Shown here piece by piece: positions 47,201 to 56,835 of a stretch of DNA of 64,000 nt. The stretch's first letter is position 1. The number at the start of each line of letters is the position of its first letter. The notes beneath the pieces are model-generated. The model was not told where the DNA came from. It ran no database searches and was given only the letters and a program-made list of their open reading frames with translations. Source of the stretch: Yamagishiella unicocca (Eukaryota > Chlorophyta > Chlorophyceae > Chlamydomonadales > Volvocaceae); NCBI GenBank assembly GCA_003116995.1, contig BDSL01000016.1:434001-498000 (forward strand). Direction: 5' to 3'. A program made the position numbers and the translations under genes.

Positions 47201-49814
47201 TGCGAGGAACGGAGCCCCCAGGGCTTCGGTGCCGCAGCCTTCGTGAAGGATTGGCACCGCCACAACGCGCCGCGATTTGGGTCACCGGTAACCTCCTCCC
47301 CTCACAAGCACACTCCGGTCAAGATCCACCAGCTCGCTCCGAAACACACAGGTGCAGCACCTCCAGTTGACGGCTGCCACACTCGGCGACCCCACCGCTG
47401 TACCGTCCTGTGCCCCGCCCTGTGCCCCGCCTCCCACAGCCGCTCCGCCACCCTCGCCCTCATCACCGCCCTCCGGCTGCCTCGCCACGACCGCAGCAGC
47501 AGCACCGCCGCGCCCCGCGCCCCTGTCAACCCCTGCCGACTGCTGCAACGCCGCCAGCTGCCCAGCGGGCCCCTCACCCAGCGGACCCAGCGCCCCGCCC
47601 CCGCCGCGCAGCACCCAGGTCCCAGCCCAAGCATCCAGCAGCAGCCAGGACGCGCCGGGGCCTGCTGCATCAGGCGGTCCTGGAGCCGCCGGGGTGGCGG
47701 CGGGGGATAGCGATGCCGTGGCCGCAGCCGCATTGCCGTGCATGGGGGACGGCACGGCCCGGGCAGATGGGCCGCGGGTAACTGGTGGGGCGACGGAGCC
47801 GCTTGGGGTTACCGGCCTTGCGGGGATGGCTTTATCCGCCGGGGTCGGTGAGATGATTGGTGGGCTGCACAGCAGAAGCGCTGAGGAGACGAGCCACAGG
47901 TTGGCGAGTGGCGGATTGGAGGCATCCCCATCGGCCGCGCTGGCTGAGGATTCGGCAGCGCCCCCGCCTGGGCCGCCGTCGCGGCGGTGTTCGCAGCAGC
48001 ATGGTGACTCCGGCGGCGGCGGCAGCAGCCCCGCAGGCCCGCAAGTAGAGGGTCCGGCGTCTGGGCGGGGTGGCTGCTCTCAGGCACAGCGCGAGGGAGG
48101 TTCCCAGCCTGCATCGCGGGCGGGCGTGTCGGACGCCTACTTCATCGTACGACTGCAGGTACGAGGGCATGGGCATATGGCGCTGTACGACGCGGCGGGG
48201 CCTGCGCTTAGCGGGTTTTTCAACTGGTGCTAGAGACTCGAGCGGGCGGCAGCGCGGGAGTCGAGCCGCTGCCCCTGTGCTCCTGTCATCGCTCCTGGCG
48301 CCACTGACCCCGCTCTTGTGGCGGTACCGCAGGCCGAGGAGGCGCCGCCCAGCTGCGGTGCCTTCATGCCCGCATCGCAGCTGCTGGCGGAGGCGGTGCT
48401 TGAGCAGCAATCGCTTCAGCGCCTCGCGACAGCTGCGGCTTCCCGGCAACAGCCGCACCAGCAACAGGTACGACTGGTCGCGCGGCAGCATGTGGGTTGA
48501 TGGGTACTGTCGTGTATGACGTGTCATGGCCGACTCTCGGGGGCGTGGCCTCCAGAGGGATACACCAGCTGCATCACGTACGGGCCCCTTCTCCCCGCCC
48601 CTTCTCTCTGGCGCCATGGCGGCCCGCCCCTCACGCGTCCCGTCACTCAGTCATGCCGAACCTCCTTTTGCTTGTTCATGTCCCACCTACCAACGGCGAA
48701 CGGTGGGGGCGGTTGTGTCTTTCCAGGTCGGAGCCGCAGCGGCACCATGGCATCCCGGGGGGCCATCCGTGCAGGTGGCGGCGCGAGGCGGCGTGTGCTC
48801 GCCTGCAGGGCTGTCCCAGATGATCCTCTCGCCGGGGCAGACGCAGCTTCAGATGCAGCTCCAGACGCAGCAGCCACACACCCAGTGGCAGCATGTGGTC
48901 CTGCCGAAGTGGCACTGCGGCGGCGGCTTTCCGGTGAACGACAGCCGGGCTGGCGGCAGCACCGCGGAGAGGCCGAGCCTATGGCTGGCTTACCTGTACG
49001 ACTTGTACGATCAGGGTACGATAGGAGCTGCACTGCACACCCAGCCGCACTGCCTCATCCACACCCTTACGTCGCGAGGCGAGGCGAGGCTCCATGCGCT
49101 GCCATCGTACCTGACCGGATGCCACACCACCACCCATTCCATTGGCCGCCTGCACAACCCAGCCTCCCTCCCCGCTCCGCGCAGTGCCCGTGCCGGCCCC
49201 GCTGGCCCAGGCCGCCAGTGTGGGTCCGCTGCGGCGCTCCGACGTGCCGCTGTCCGCCGTGGACTTCCACGTGTCTGACGTCATCACGCGGCTGCTGGAG
49301 CGACCCGATGTGCAGGCGCTGGCCGGGGCCGGTCCGGGGGCGGCGCCGGAAGACGCCGAGGACGAGCTCAAGTCCGCGATGTGGGTTTCGTGCGTGGATG
49401 GGCGGGGACAGGGGTGCGATGTAACCCTGCGCTCTTTTCCCTGCCGGCCCCGCAAACACTCTACTTGACCGCCGTCGCCATTTGCCCTTCCGCGCGGTGC
49501 AGCTGCCCCAGCTACCACCGGTTGTGTGTGTGTGTCGTGGTTGGCCGGAGGACCCAATCCCCACCGAACTATACCGCCGGCCCCGCAGGTGGCTGTTCCG
49601 CAGCTGCAAGAACCCCAAGGCCTGGGTCCATACGCTGAGCTGCTGCTGCAAGTCAGCCCCTGGCGGCGTGTGTCCCGAGCACCGCAGCCTCGCGGCGCAG
49701 CTGACGCGGGAGGCGCGCGCGCGTGAGGGGCTGGCGTCGCTGTGGGCCGCTGCGGCGCAGTGGGCGGACAGGTTTTCGGTCAGCTACATCGCCAGGCGGT
49801 TTGGGCCTCCGTAG
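44241..49814 (+). CDS. Large protein with N-terminal UBZ4 (Rad18-type) zinc finger
   Basis: Thirteen exons join in phase to 1,100 residues: 44241-44342, 44502-45155, 45415-45502, 45682-45870, 46080-46324, 46540-46695, 47010-47175, 47238-47287, 47352-48158, 48333-48467, 48727-49015, 49185-49380, 49589-49814. Residues 40-59 (CPLC ... DAHVSVC) form a UBZ4 ubiquitin-binding finger with Cys40, Cys43, His55 and Cys59. A charged Glu/Lys repeat at 44825-44920 and disordered Pro/Ala/Gln-rich linkers follow. Conserved-looking segments: HTFYLELSQDGSWLGHCWAKG, ETVYMMTNVPPG, a helical block SALKSALQKAVRLG to LLRRLSVVCVEDAILHP, VRMMRGFAAYWA, VDFHVSDVITRLLERPD, and MWLFRSCKNPKAW near the end. UBZ4 fingers are typical of DNA-damage tolerance and repair proteins, so a nuclear repair role is inferred. 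The rest of the architecture I do not recognise. The exon 1 donor (GTCAGG) is weak. Confidence 0.8.
44825..44915 (+). repeat. Coding repeat GREEQEKE (24-base unit) in the UBZ4 gene
   Basis: Three to four in-frame copies of a Glu/Lys-rich octapeptide, predicted as a short charged helix. Confidence 0.85.
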
Positions 49815-50948
49815 CGGCGTTTGTGCGTGTATGAGCCCGGGACGAGCTAGGCGATTGAAGGCGCGGGATGCTTGGTCGCGAGTGACACTAAAACTGAGCC
49901 GCGTGGTGGAGTGTGTGGTGGGTTGTCGGTGTTGTAGGAGGCGTGAGCGCGTGTCCACTACCCGCTTTAGGGAATTGAATGCGATTGATGGTGTTCTTGC
50001 TATTACAGCGTGTAAGGAGGCGGCAGCGGGGCTCGTGTTTTTCGTGGCTGTGCGGCAGCCCCTTGAGGGAAAGTGTGGATCAAGTAGCAGTGGTGATGTG
50101 TATCGGTTGAGTGGTGCGCACGGTCTGCATGTCCTCGAGCAGGGGTGCATAGCTATTGTCGAAGGAGGCGCAGTGCTGGCATTGTTGGCAGAGGTCACGC
50201 GGGCCGAGATGCATGGAAACTGGATTTGGGTAGCGAGCTGGTTGAGGGGTGCTGTCTCAATTTGCGGTGATCCGCAGCGCGCTCGTGACCGGGACGATGG
50301 CGTGTACGTTTCAGGTGGTGTACCATACGTGCAGGTATGGATGACGAGCAGGAAATCAGAAGCCATATAGCAAGCTACCCGGAATCGAGGGTGAAACACG
50401 TCCGTGATTACCCCGTAATTTTCTTGACAAGGTTGCAAGCTAACGCTACCGTAATAAGGCTAGCGTACTTTTGACCCCCAAGCTCCAGACTCAGCGTCTC
50501 ACCGCAGCCCGGCTACACCGCTTTGCCGAAACACGTCCAACAACAGCACGCTTAAGGGGTGTCAGTTCCTCGTGTATGGCATGTATGTATTCATGCACCG
50601 GTCTCCTGGAGTTGCCCCGTCACGCCAAACAGTCAACGGCCACTAATGTTTGGCCTTGGAGATTGCTCCAGCATTAAATCGAACGAAGTCATCACAAAAA
50701 AGCAGGAACGCCGTACTTTTCCCCTTCAATATGATATCATGAGCTGTACGACAGGTCGCATGCGTGCTACCGTACATTTTGCACCAGCTAGCACAGGACG
50801 GGGCGGACGAGGCCTGCAATCTGACCTGCGTCGGCATCTCCTATGCGGCTACACACCTCACCAACTACAGCAGGCGGGTGCTGCGCGTTACTGCAAGCGT
50901 CACCTTCTATCCAGTTGTCCGGCCCTGGGGCAAGAAGGCGAGAGGCTC
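49815..50948. other. 3' region of the UBZ4 gene, convergent
   Basis: A plus-strand open frame at 49723-50370 overlaps the end of the UBZ4 gene in another frame and continues into the UTR. It has no family resemblance and is not called. TGTAA at 50011-50015. Confidence 0.5.
50011..50015 (+). promoter_or_regulatory. Poly(A) signal TGTAA of the UBZ4 gene
   Basis: TGTAA about 197 bases after the stop codon. Confidence 0.55.
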
Positions 50949-52676
50949 TCATAGATTTGCCAGCCGCGCATCAAGGGCTGCTTGCGCCTCCTGTGCAAGC
51001 TCGTCTCGGCCGAACTCCCATAGCAGCTTCGGAGCGGAAAGGGTGGGCAGGGGATCGGGACACCCTCAGACCACTGGGACCGGTAAGCAAAAGTCTGCAT
51101 GCGGCCAGAGCTGCCTAACGGTCATGCGCACTGGCACATGGCGAGGACAGGCTGTTCGCAGTCCAGCTGACAAGACAGCGATGTATCGGTATAAACATGC
51201 CCAGGAGCCGTGACCTTGGGAAACATTTCGCGCTGCGAATGAGCACGCGGCACGCGCACTGTGCGTTCGTTACCCAGATCAGCACTGCACCACCACTGGG
51301 CAACTCACGTCACGTCGAGGAAGCGCACCTAGGATGTGAGGTCCGTGTCACCCAGTACCTGAACCCCGCCCACGCACCGTCACGAGCGAGTGCAGCTTGA
51401 GCGTATTGCTGATCTTCTGTATGCGTTTACGCATCGCCTCGTCTGACATGGTGCGAAGTCTGGCTCGCCAGGCGTGGTGCGTTGGGGACGTGCGGGTGTC
51501 AGGCTGGCACAGTTGGATGCTTGTTGTTGTGACGGTTACAGTGGGTTCCAGACCAAGAGGTAGAACCATCAGTTGGATGCTGTAATATGGTGGCAAATCA
51601 CGTTCGGCGGCACAGCCATGGGATAGGGAGTGCGGCTGCTGAGGTGTTAAGGCTCCACGTCCGCAGCTGCCCGCGTCGTGGTTGGCGAACCGGACAGCCC
51701 TGGATGGGTGCTCGCCACGTTTCATTTTGCTCGCCAAACCTGTGACACGATACGCCTCAAGGTGGGCCTCCTTACCTGTGCAGGTTATGCGCGTCGTGCT
51801 TTGATGCATCGTTGCCGCCTTCTGCGGATGGCGCACGGGGCTTGACCACCCGCACCGGCTCCGCGTACGTCCCCTTCTCGTCGGCCCTACAGCCAAGGGG
51901 GCACGCTGCACCGCTTGATCACGAGTGGAACCGTGTGCAAAGAAAAGACACGTGGCGGCGCGTGCAGAAAGGAGAACCCAGTTCGCAAACATGTCCATGA
52001 AGCTCCTCTGTGGGTACGACATTGCAAATACAAGGCTTGACGTGCAGCATCATGTTTTGGGTGTAACAGGGCCTTACGAGAAGCGACCCAGAGTCCATGG
52101 CCTGACCCTGTACAGCGCGTGATGCTGTGGAGTCCAGCCACAAGCCAGTCCGAATGCGTACAATGCGGCCACAATGATAATGCGCTCCGCAATACATGCT
52201 GAGCGATGTGAGGGGGGGGTTCTTCTCCACGCTCCCCCCATATGTACCCTTGTTCTTCGCCAAAACCAATCCTTACCCACAGCCCTCATCAATACCAACG
52301 TTACCACTTGCACTAACCTGCGGAACAAGGGTTGCAGAAGTGGTGGTAGATCTGGCTGTTGACCTCTGGTGCGCAAAGAACGCCGGAGGACGCGCTCCTC
52401 GCCAGCTGCGTTCTCCTGGCCTGCTTGCCGCTTTTTTGTCACAACCTTTTTAGCCGCCGCCTCATTTCGAAGAGCTGAATTTAGAGACTTCATAGCTGGT
52501 AGGAAACCCATCTCCTGTAGTATTTGCTGATTGCGCTGCATACATTCCTGCCGTTCGCGGTCTAGGTCAACGTGGCGATGGTCAAGGCATGTGGCCGACG
52601 CTCGCTTTAATTCCTGGCATCGCTGAATCGTCTCTTCACTACCATTTGAGATTAATGTTGCGCCCTTGGTAAGCAT
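50949..52676 (-). CDS. Basic protein of unknown function, last joint unresolved
   Basis: Minus-strand exons 52676-52318, 51886-51776 and 51459-51378 join cleanly in phase, then a short exon starting at 51328 (VRFLDV) and a last exon 51026-50949 (LLWEFGRDELAQEAQAALD to a TGA). The short exon ends either at 51309 (strong donor GTGAGT, but the frame then fails) or at 51314 (weak GTGACG, frame kept). A missing exon between them is also possible. The N-terminus has ETIQRCQELKRAS, a helix RERQECMQRNQQILQEMGF and a basic tract ending RRSLRTRGQQPD, a pattern often seen before chromatin-binding domains. The middle has EPVRVVKPRAPS and MSDEAMRKRIQKISNTLKLH. I do not recognise a family. A nuclear protein is a guess from the basic motifs. 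Confidence 0.6.
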
Positions 52677-53053
52677 GTCGGCAGAAATGGCACAGCAAAA
52701 CTGTTGACTCGGTCTGGTCGGCGCAATACTACTGCTGGTAAGAAGTTAATGAACAATTGTTGCAAACCCGAAATAAGATGCCTGATTAGAGGAGCGGTCG
52801 TTCGTGCTGTGGCGGATGATCCCATGCTGTGCCGAAGGATCCCATGCTGTGGCCAACCGACGTGATTCAAGTTACAACGACCTACTTCAGCAGCTGCACA
52901 ACCGCTGCAAAAGGATTGATAGGAGAAGGTAGTACATCAGCATCTGTTCGTGACCGCTATGTGTCCACGCACGGGCCACAAATTTGGCAAAAGCACGTGG
53001 TGAGAACTTGCCCAGCGATCAGAGCGATCTGCAACACCGCAGCGCTCTGCACC
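52677..53053. other. Intergenic between two minus-strand genes
   Basis: About 380 bases with the 3' UTR of the 137-residue gene, whose minus-strand TGTAA lies at 52872-52876, and the promoter of the basic-protein gene. Confidence 0.5.
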
Positions 53054-54116
53054 CTAAGCCTGCGAACCAGGCACCGGCTCAGTTCCTGCATGGACGCCCT
53101 CCTCCGGCTGCACAGGGCTGGCCTCCTCGTGCTGCGAACCAGTGCCCGCACCAGCCTGGGTGCCGCCAAGGGGCTGGGTGCCTACAGTGGGCTGGCTGCC
53201 TCCTGTGGGCTCGTTGACGGGCTCGGTGCTCACCTCCGGCCGGGGTCCCTGGCTGGGAATAGGTTGGCCTGCGAGGAGTCGTGCGCATGGCAGCACAGAA
53301 CAACGGGCAGCACGGAACGTATGTAGCTTAAAGTCCTGCCACTCCTAGCGCACAAGGGCCACCACTCGCACCAGCAATCAATGCGGGAAGGCCAACGGAA
53401 GGCACGATATGAAGGCAAGCTCCCACGGGGAGCACAAACGTGAAACTCCCGCCAGGAGTGCAGAAAAAGCAAGGGCTTACCCATATCCTTGGCTTTAATC
53501 TGCGCCTCAGGGTTTTCCAAGCCGGCCATGGGGTTGGTGGGTTCCATGTTGCCACCGCCCAGCACCTTGGGCTCGTCTACGGGCTGAGACTGCGATCAGT
53601 AGAGGCGATGGGGCAAGAAATCAATAAGCAAATGCGTATGTAACATAAAATAGGTTCAGCAAGACAGGGCGCGCGACGGTCGAGGCCGGCCGAGGTAAGC
53701 CGTGCGGCGGCGGGCACGAGGCGGGAACTGCAGGTCAGGCCGCGCTGCTGCCGCCAATGAAGCGGCTTAGGAGCGAACTATGAGCCCGAGGAGCCATAGC
53801 GTTGCTATCCGGCAGACGCTGTGCCTGCGCATGGTGACAATGAGGTTTCGGACCCGTGCCCAAGGCCACGTAGGATATCGGCGCGGCGGCCTGCCTGCCT
53901 CAAGCAGCGCGCCGAGCGCTGCAAATCTTCCCTAACAACGAATGTCCTTTTCCTCGCAGCGACTTGCCGCGGAGATCCGGCAAGCGTCATGCAGTAGAGG
54001 AAGAAGACCGCACAAGCGGCACTCACCCCGGACTGGTGCTGGGACGCACTGGGCTCCTGCGCCTGAGACATCCTGATGACGTCGTCGGTTGAACGAACGG
54101 TGTAAAACTCGGACAT
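53054..54116 (-). CDS. Small Pro/Gln-rich protein, unrecognised
   Basis: Three exons on the minus strand (54116-54027, 53589-53481, 53268-53054) give 137 residues in phase with GT-AG joints. It starts MSEFYTVRSTDDVIRMSQA, then VDEPKVLGGGNMEPTNPM and LENPEAQIKAKDMGQPIP. After GPRPE at 53231 the frame passes through a strong donor-like GTGAGC and continues in a Thr/Gly/Gln-rich tail to a TAG. The tail may be real or a retained intron. TGTAA at 52872-52876 lies 178 bases downstream. It is divergent from the 61-residue gene, 230 bases away. No family recognised; the composition suggests a disordered protein. Confidence 0.6.
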
Positions 54117-54346
54117 GAAAGAAGGGTGATGTAGTTCCTGAGGGTCATTTTGAGTCACTTTGGGACCTTGTTGGCGGGACGCCTTCCCTGGATCGCTGGT
54201 CATTTGTTGATCAAAATATTGGGCCGAGCAGGATACTGAAGCGTACATTCCCAAAGAGAGGCGACACGCATCCTCCCGAAGCTCACTAATTACCTGACCA
54301 GCCAGCACCGGAACCGACAGCAGAGCGAAAGGTTCAACTTGCAGCC

Positions 54347-55113
54347 ATGCCGACCACCGAGGAGGAGCGCAACGAGATGGCGCAGGCGAGTGCACTGGGA
54401 AGCACGAGTCACATTTACCGTGATCCTGCTAGCGACGCTGCGCGCGGCCCCCCTGCTGCGGTGCGTCGGGTCACTCATCTTTGCTCCCCCTCCGCTGCGC
54501 CCGCAGAAGCTGTTTGGAAAGAATTTTGATCAGTGCGAATCGATGGAGGTGAGACACCGCGATCCTCGCTTAGTCGCGCGCGCTGCTGCCGCTGCTATTT
54601 CTAGCGGCTGACGCGCGCGCGCCCTCTGCTCTTCGCTCTGTGACGCACACTGACGCATCCTTGCCTGCCCCGCCAACGTGTCAACTTACCTTCACCCGCC
54701 AACGCCTATAACCTGACAGCGCGTCAAGGTAAGAGTTAATGCCGCTGGCGAGTGACCGCGAGGTCGCCGGGTCGATTTGGTCGCGTCGATTCCGGTAGCC
54801 GCGTAGCGACCCGCGGGCCTAGCGGTGTCTCCAGTTCGTTCTAAAGTAAAAGTAAGATTTCTGAAACGTAGTTCGAATCACGGATCAGGATTGCGTCCGT
54901 ATATCGTTGGGCTGGTGTTCGAATCACGGATCACAATTGCGTCCGTATACCGTTGGGCTGGTGGGAGGCTGCGGCCCCAGATCTGCCACGTTGCTGCTCC
55001 CGCTTCGTTATCCGCAGGTGGGCCAGCACCTGGGAGGCGGCCGCATCCAAGAAATGGCGGGAAAGACCGACGAAGCCGCGCACAAGGCGACCGGCCAGGA
55101 GGGGTCGTCGTGA
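54347..55113 (+). CDS. 61-residue protein with a 9-base microexon
   Basis: Four exons (54347-54385, 54507-54548, 54720-54728, 55018-55113) join in phase. The protein starts MPTTEEERNEMAQ, continues KLFGKNFDQCESME, then RVK from a 9-base exon, then VGQHLGGGRIQEMAG and a Lys/Glu/Ala-rich tail ending GQEGSS. Intron 1 (54386-54506) has a GC donor (CAG then GCGAGT). The microexon is bounded by CTGACAG and GTAAGA, both good sites. Skipping it would also keep the frame, so its use needs transcript data. The hydrophilic Gly-rich tail recalls small LEA/Em-like stress proteins, but this is weak. TGTAA at 55601-55605 lies about 490 bases downstream. Confidence 0.65.
54870..54963 (+). repeat. Tandem duplication containing GTTCGAATC
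   Basis: Two copies of about 46 bases, each starting TTCGAATCACGGATCA and including ATTGCGTCCGTATA, in intron 3 of the small gene. The GTTCGAATC core looks like a tRNA B box, but no tRNA fold was found. Confidence 0.75.
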
Positions 55114-55879
55114 GTCCGCGGCTGCTACTGCTGGCCGCCGTCCAGTAGGCGACTGTCTGCATCCGTTATTCGGCGGGAGTATTGCGCTGCGGTCTGTTCT
55201 TTCCCGTTTTGAGCTGCGCCACGAGTGATGAGGGGGGCCGTTTGTGCAAACGGAGACCCGCGGGTTGGCCGACGCGGCTTCCAGTTTTGAGTGTGTGTTG
55301 CTGCACATCAGGACAGCCATTCGTTGCTTATTGTTTGCGGTAGTTCGGAATTGCCACTTTGTGCGCACGATGGCATGCCTGCTACCGGAACATGTGGCGG
55401 GCCTCCCCGCCCCCTCGCGAGTTAAGCAATACCGTCTGTCCGCCTGCAGGTCTGCACATCGTGTGTCCTGGTTGATTAATGCATCATTATCGAATTGTTG
55501 GAGTTTATTTGCTTGGTCGAATGCGGTTTTAGTTGCCCCTTTCCGTCTACGGACCCGTGGGCTGACCCGCACCCGTCCTGCTGCCGACGCGATGGGGAGC
55601 TGTAAAGTATTTATGCATCAGCATTCCACGCCCTACGCCTGTCTCTCATTCAAAGCAGAACCATATGCACATACACTCATGGCATCGTGTCAGCGACCAG
55701 TTACCAGTAATGCAGTTTTCTACATATCTTTTTAGCTGTATAGTTTTATGCGAGGCAAGACACTAGAATCTGGCTGAATTGTTGCCACAGCTTAAGACTC
55801 ACTGACGGTGCATAAAACAGGGCGCGTACAGTAGTCGGGATTTCGGCCATCTTATATCAAGTTGTTGAACAAGGAGACG
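55114..55879. other. 3' UTR and intergenic, nothing recognised
   Basis: Holds the TGTAA at 55601-55605 for the 61-residue gene. The open frame 55244-55735 has no family resemblance. Confidence 0.5.
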
Positions 55880-56835
55880 ATGCAGGGAGGGCTTAGAAGA
55901 GCAGCGACAGCGTCGCCGTTAGGCCGTGTCGCACAGTCCTGCCCGGTCTTCCCCGCGGGAATGGAGAGCGACTGGGCACAGTCGGAATTGTCTAGCTATT
56001 TCAAGCAGCATCCCGAGAAGCTATCTTTACAGCTTGATCGCATAATGGATAAGCTGAGGCTCAGCCAAGGCGACATGCAAGGGTTCATTCTGGAACTGGA
56101 TACGATGGTAAGTCCGCGATTGATGGGATAGCAAATTACAAACAGGAATTGACAGCGGTCTTGAAACTCTAGGCAAATGCCGCGGTTCAGCCGCGGCCCT
56201 CAACAAACCTCGATTGGGTGCTTCTGGGGGAAATTGCGAGAAAGTTGCACGCACGCCAGCTTGGAGATGGAGTTCCACTGGTTGGGGCTGATTGGGGCTG
56301 ATTGGGGCTCGAATACCCTCGCTCAGACTTTGCGCCACCTCCTTGCAGTATTAACGACACGAAGGACACCCCCGGGGCCCGCAAAGGACATCCCCTCCCC
56401 CATTCCCCCCGCATGTCCCTTCAATTACCTCGCGCCCCATCACGTCTCCACCACACACAAGCTCCTCTGGAACGCCGATACGTTAACGCGATTCCGCGCG
56501 TCCCATTTCCCATCCCCTGCCTCTTCCGCCAGATCACCGAACTGAACTCCAGCATCGACAACGAGCGCCGGGGCGTGGAGGGGCGCATCCGACTGATGGC
56601 CGACTATCCCGAGGTCACCAACGAGTTCCTGCACTTTTTCCTGGATGGCATCATGGAGGCCATGGAAAAGGAGCAGGCCGGCGGCAGCGGGGGCAGCGCG
56701 GCAGCAGTGGTGGGGCGCGGCGGCATGTTGGCCATGAGTGTACCCGGACCCTTGCGGCCCGGCAGCGGCGGCAGCAGCGGCGGCGGCAGCGGCAAGGAGC
56801 GGTTCTCCATGGCGTCCCGCCGCATGCACGCGTGA
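55880..56835 (+). CDS. Small helical protein, unrecognised
   Basis: Two exons (55880-56107, 56533-56835) give 176 residues. An inner ATG at 55961 (MESDWAQSELSSYFKQHP) is the likelier start by resemblance to a globular N-terminus; the upstream 27 residues (MQGGLRRAATASPLGRV) could be a presequence. Helices: LSLQLDRIMDKLRLSQGDMQ, ITELNSSIDNERRGVEGRI, YPEVTNEFLHFFLDGIMEAM. A Gly/Ser-rich tail follows and ends ASRRMHA. The acceptor CTCTTCCGCCAG is strong. The stop lies inside a donor-like GTGAGC (56833), so a further exon cannot be excluded. Family not recognised. Confidence 0.7.

Noticed and set aside
49723..50370. 215-codon plus-strand open frame
   Set aside because: It starts inside the last exon of the UBZ4 gene in another frame, contains the TGTAA signal and has no recognisable protein.
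54870..54963. tRNA gene
   Set aside because: A B-box-like core is present, but no A box, anticodon arm or acceptor stem could be paired.
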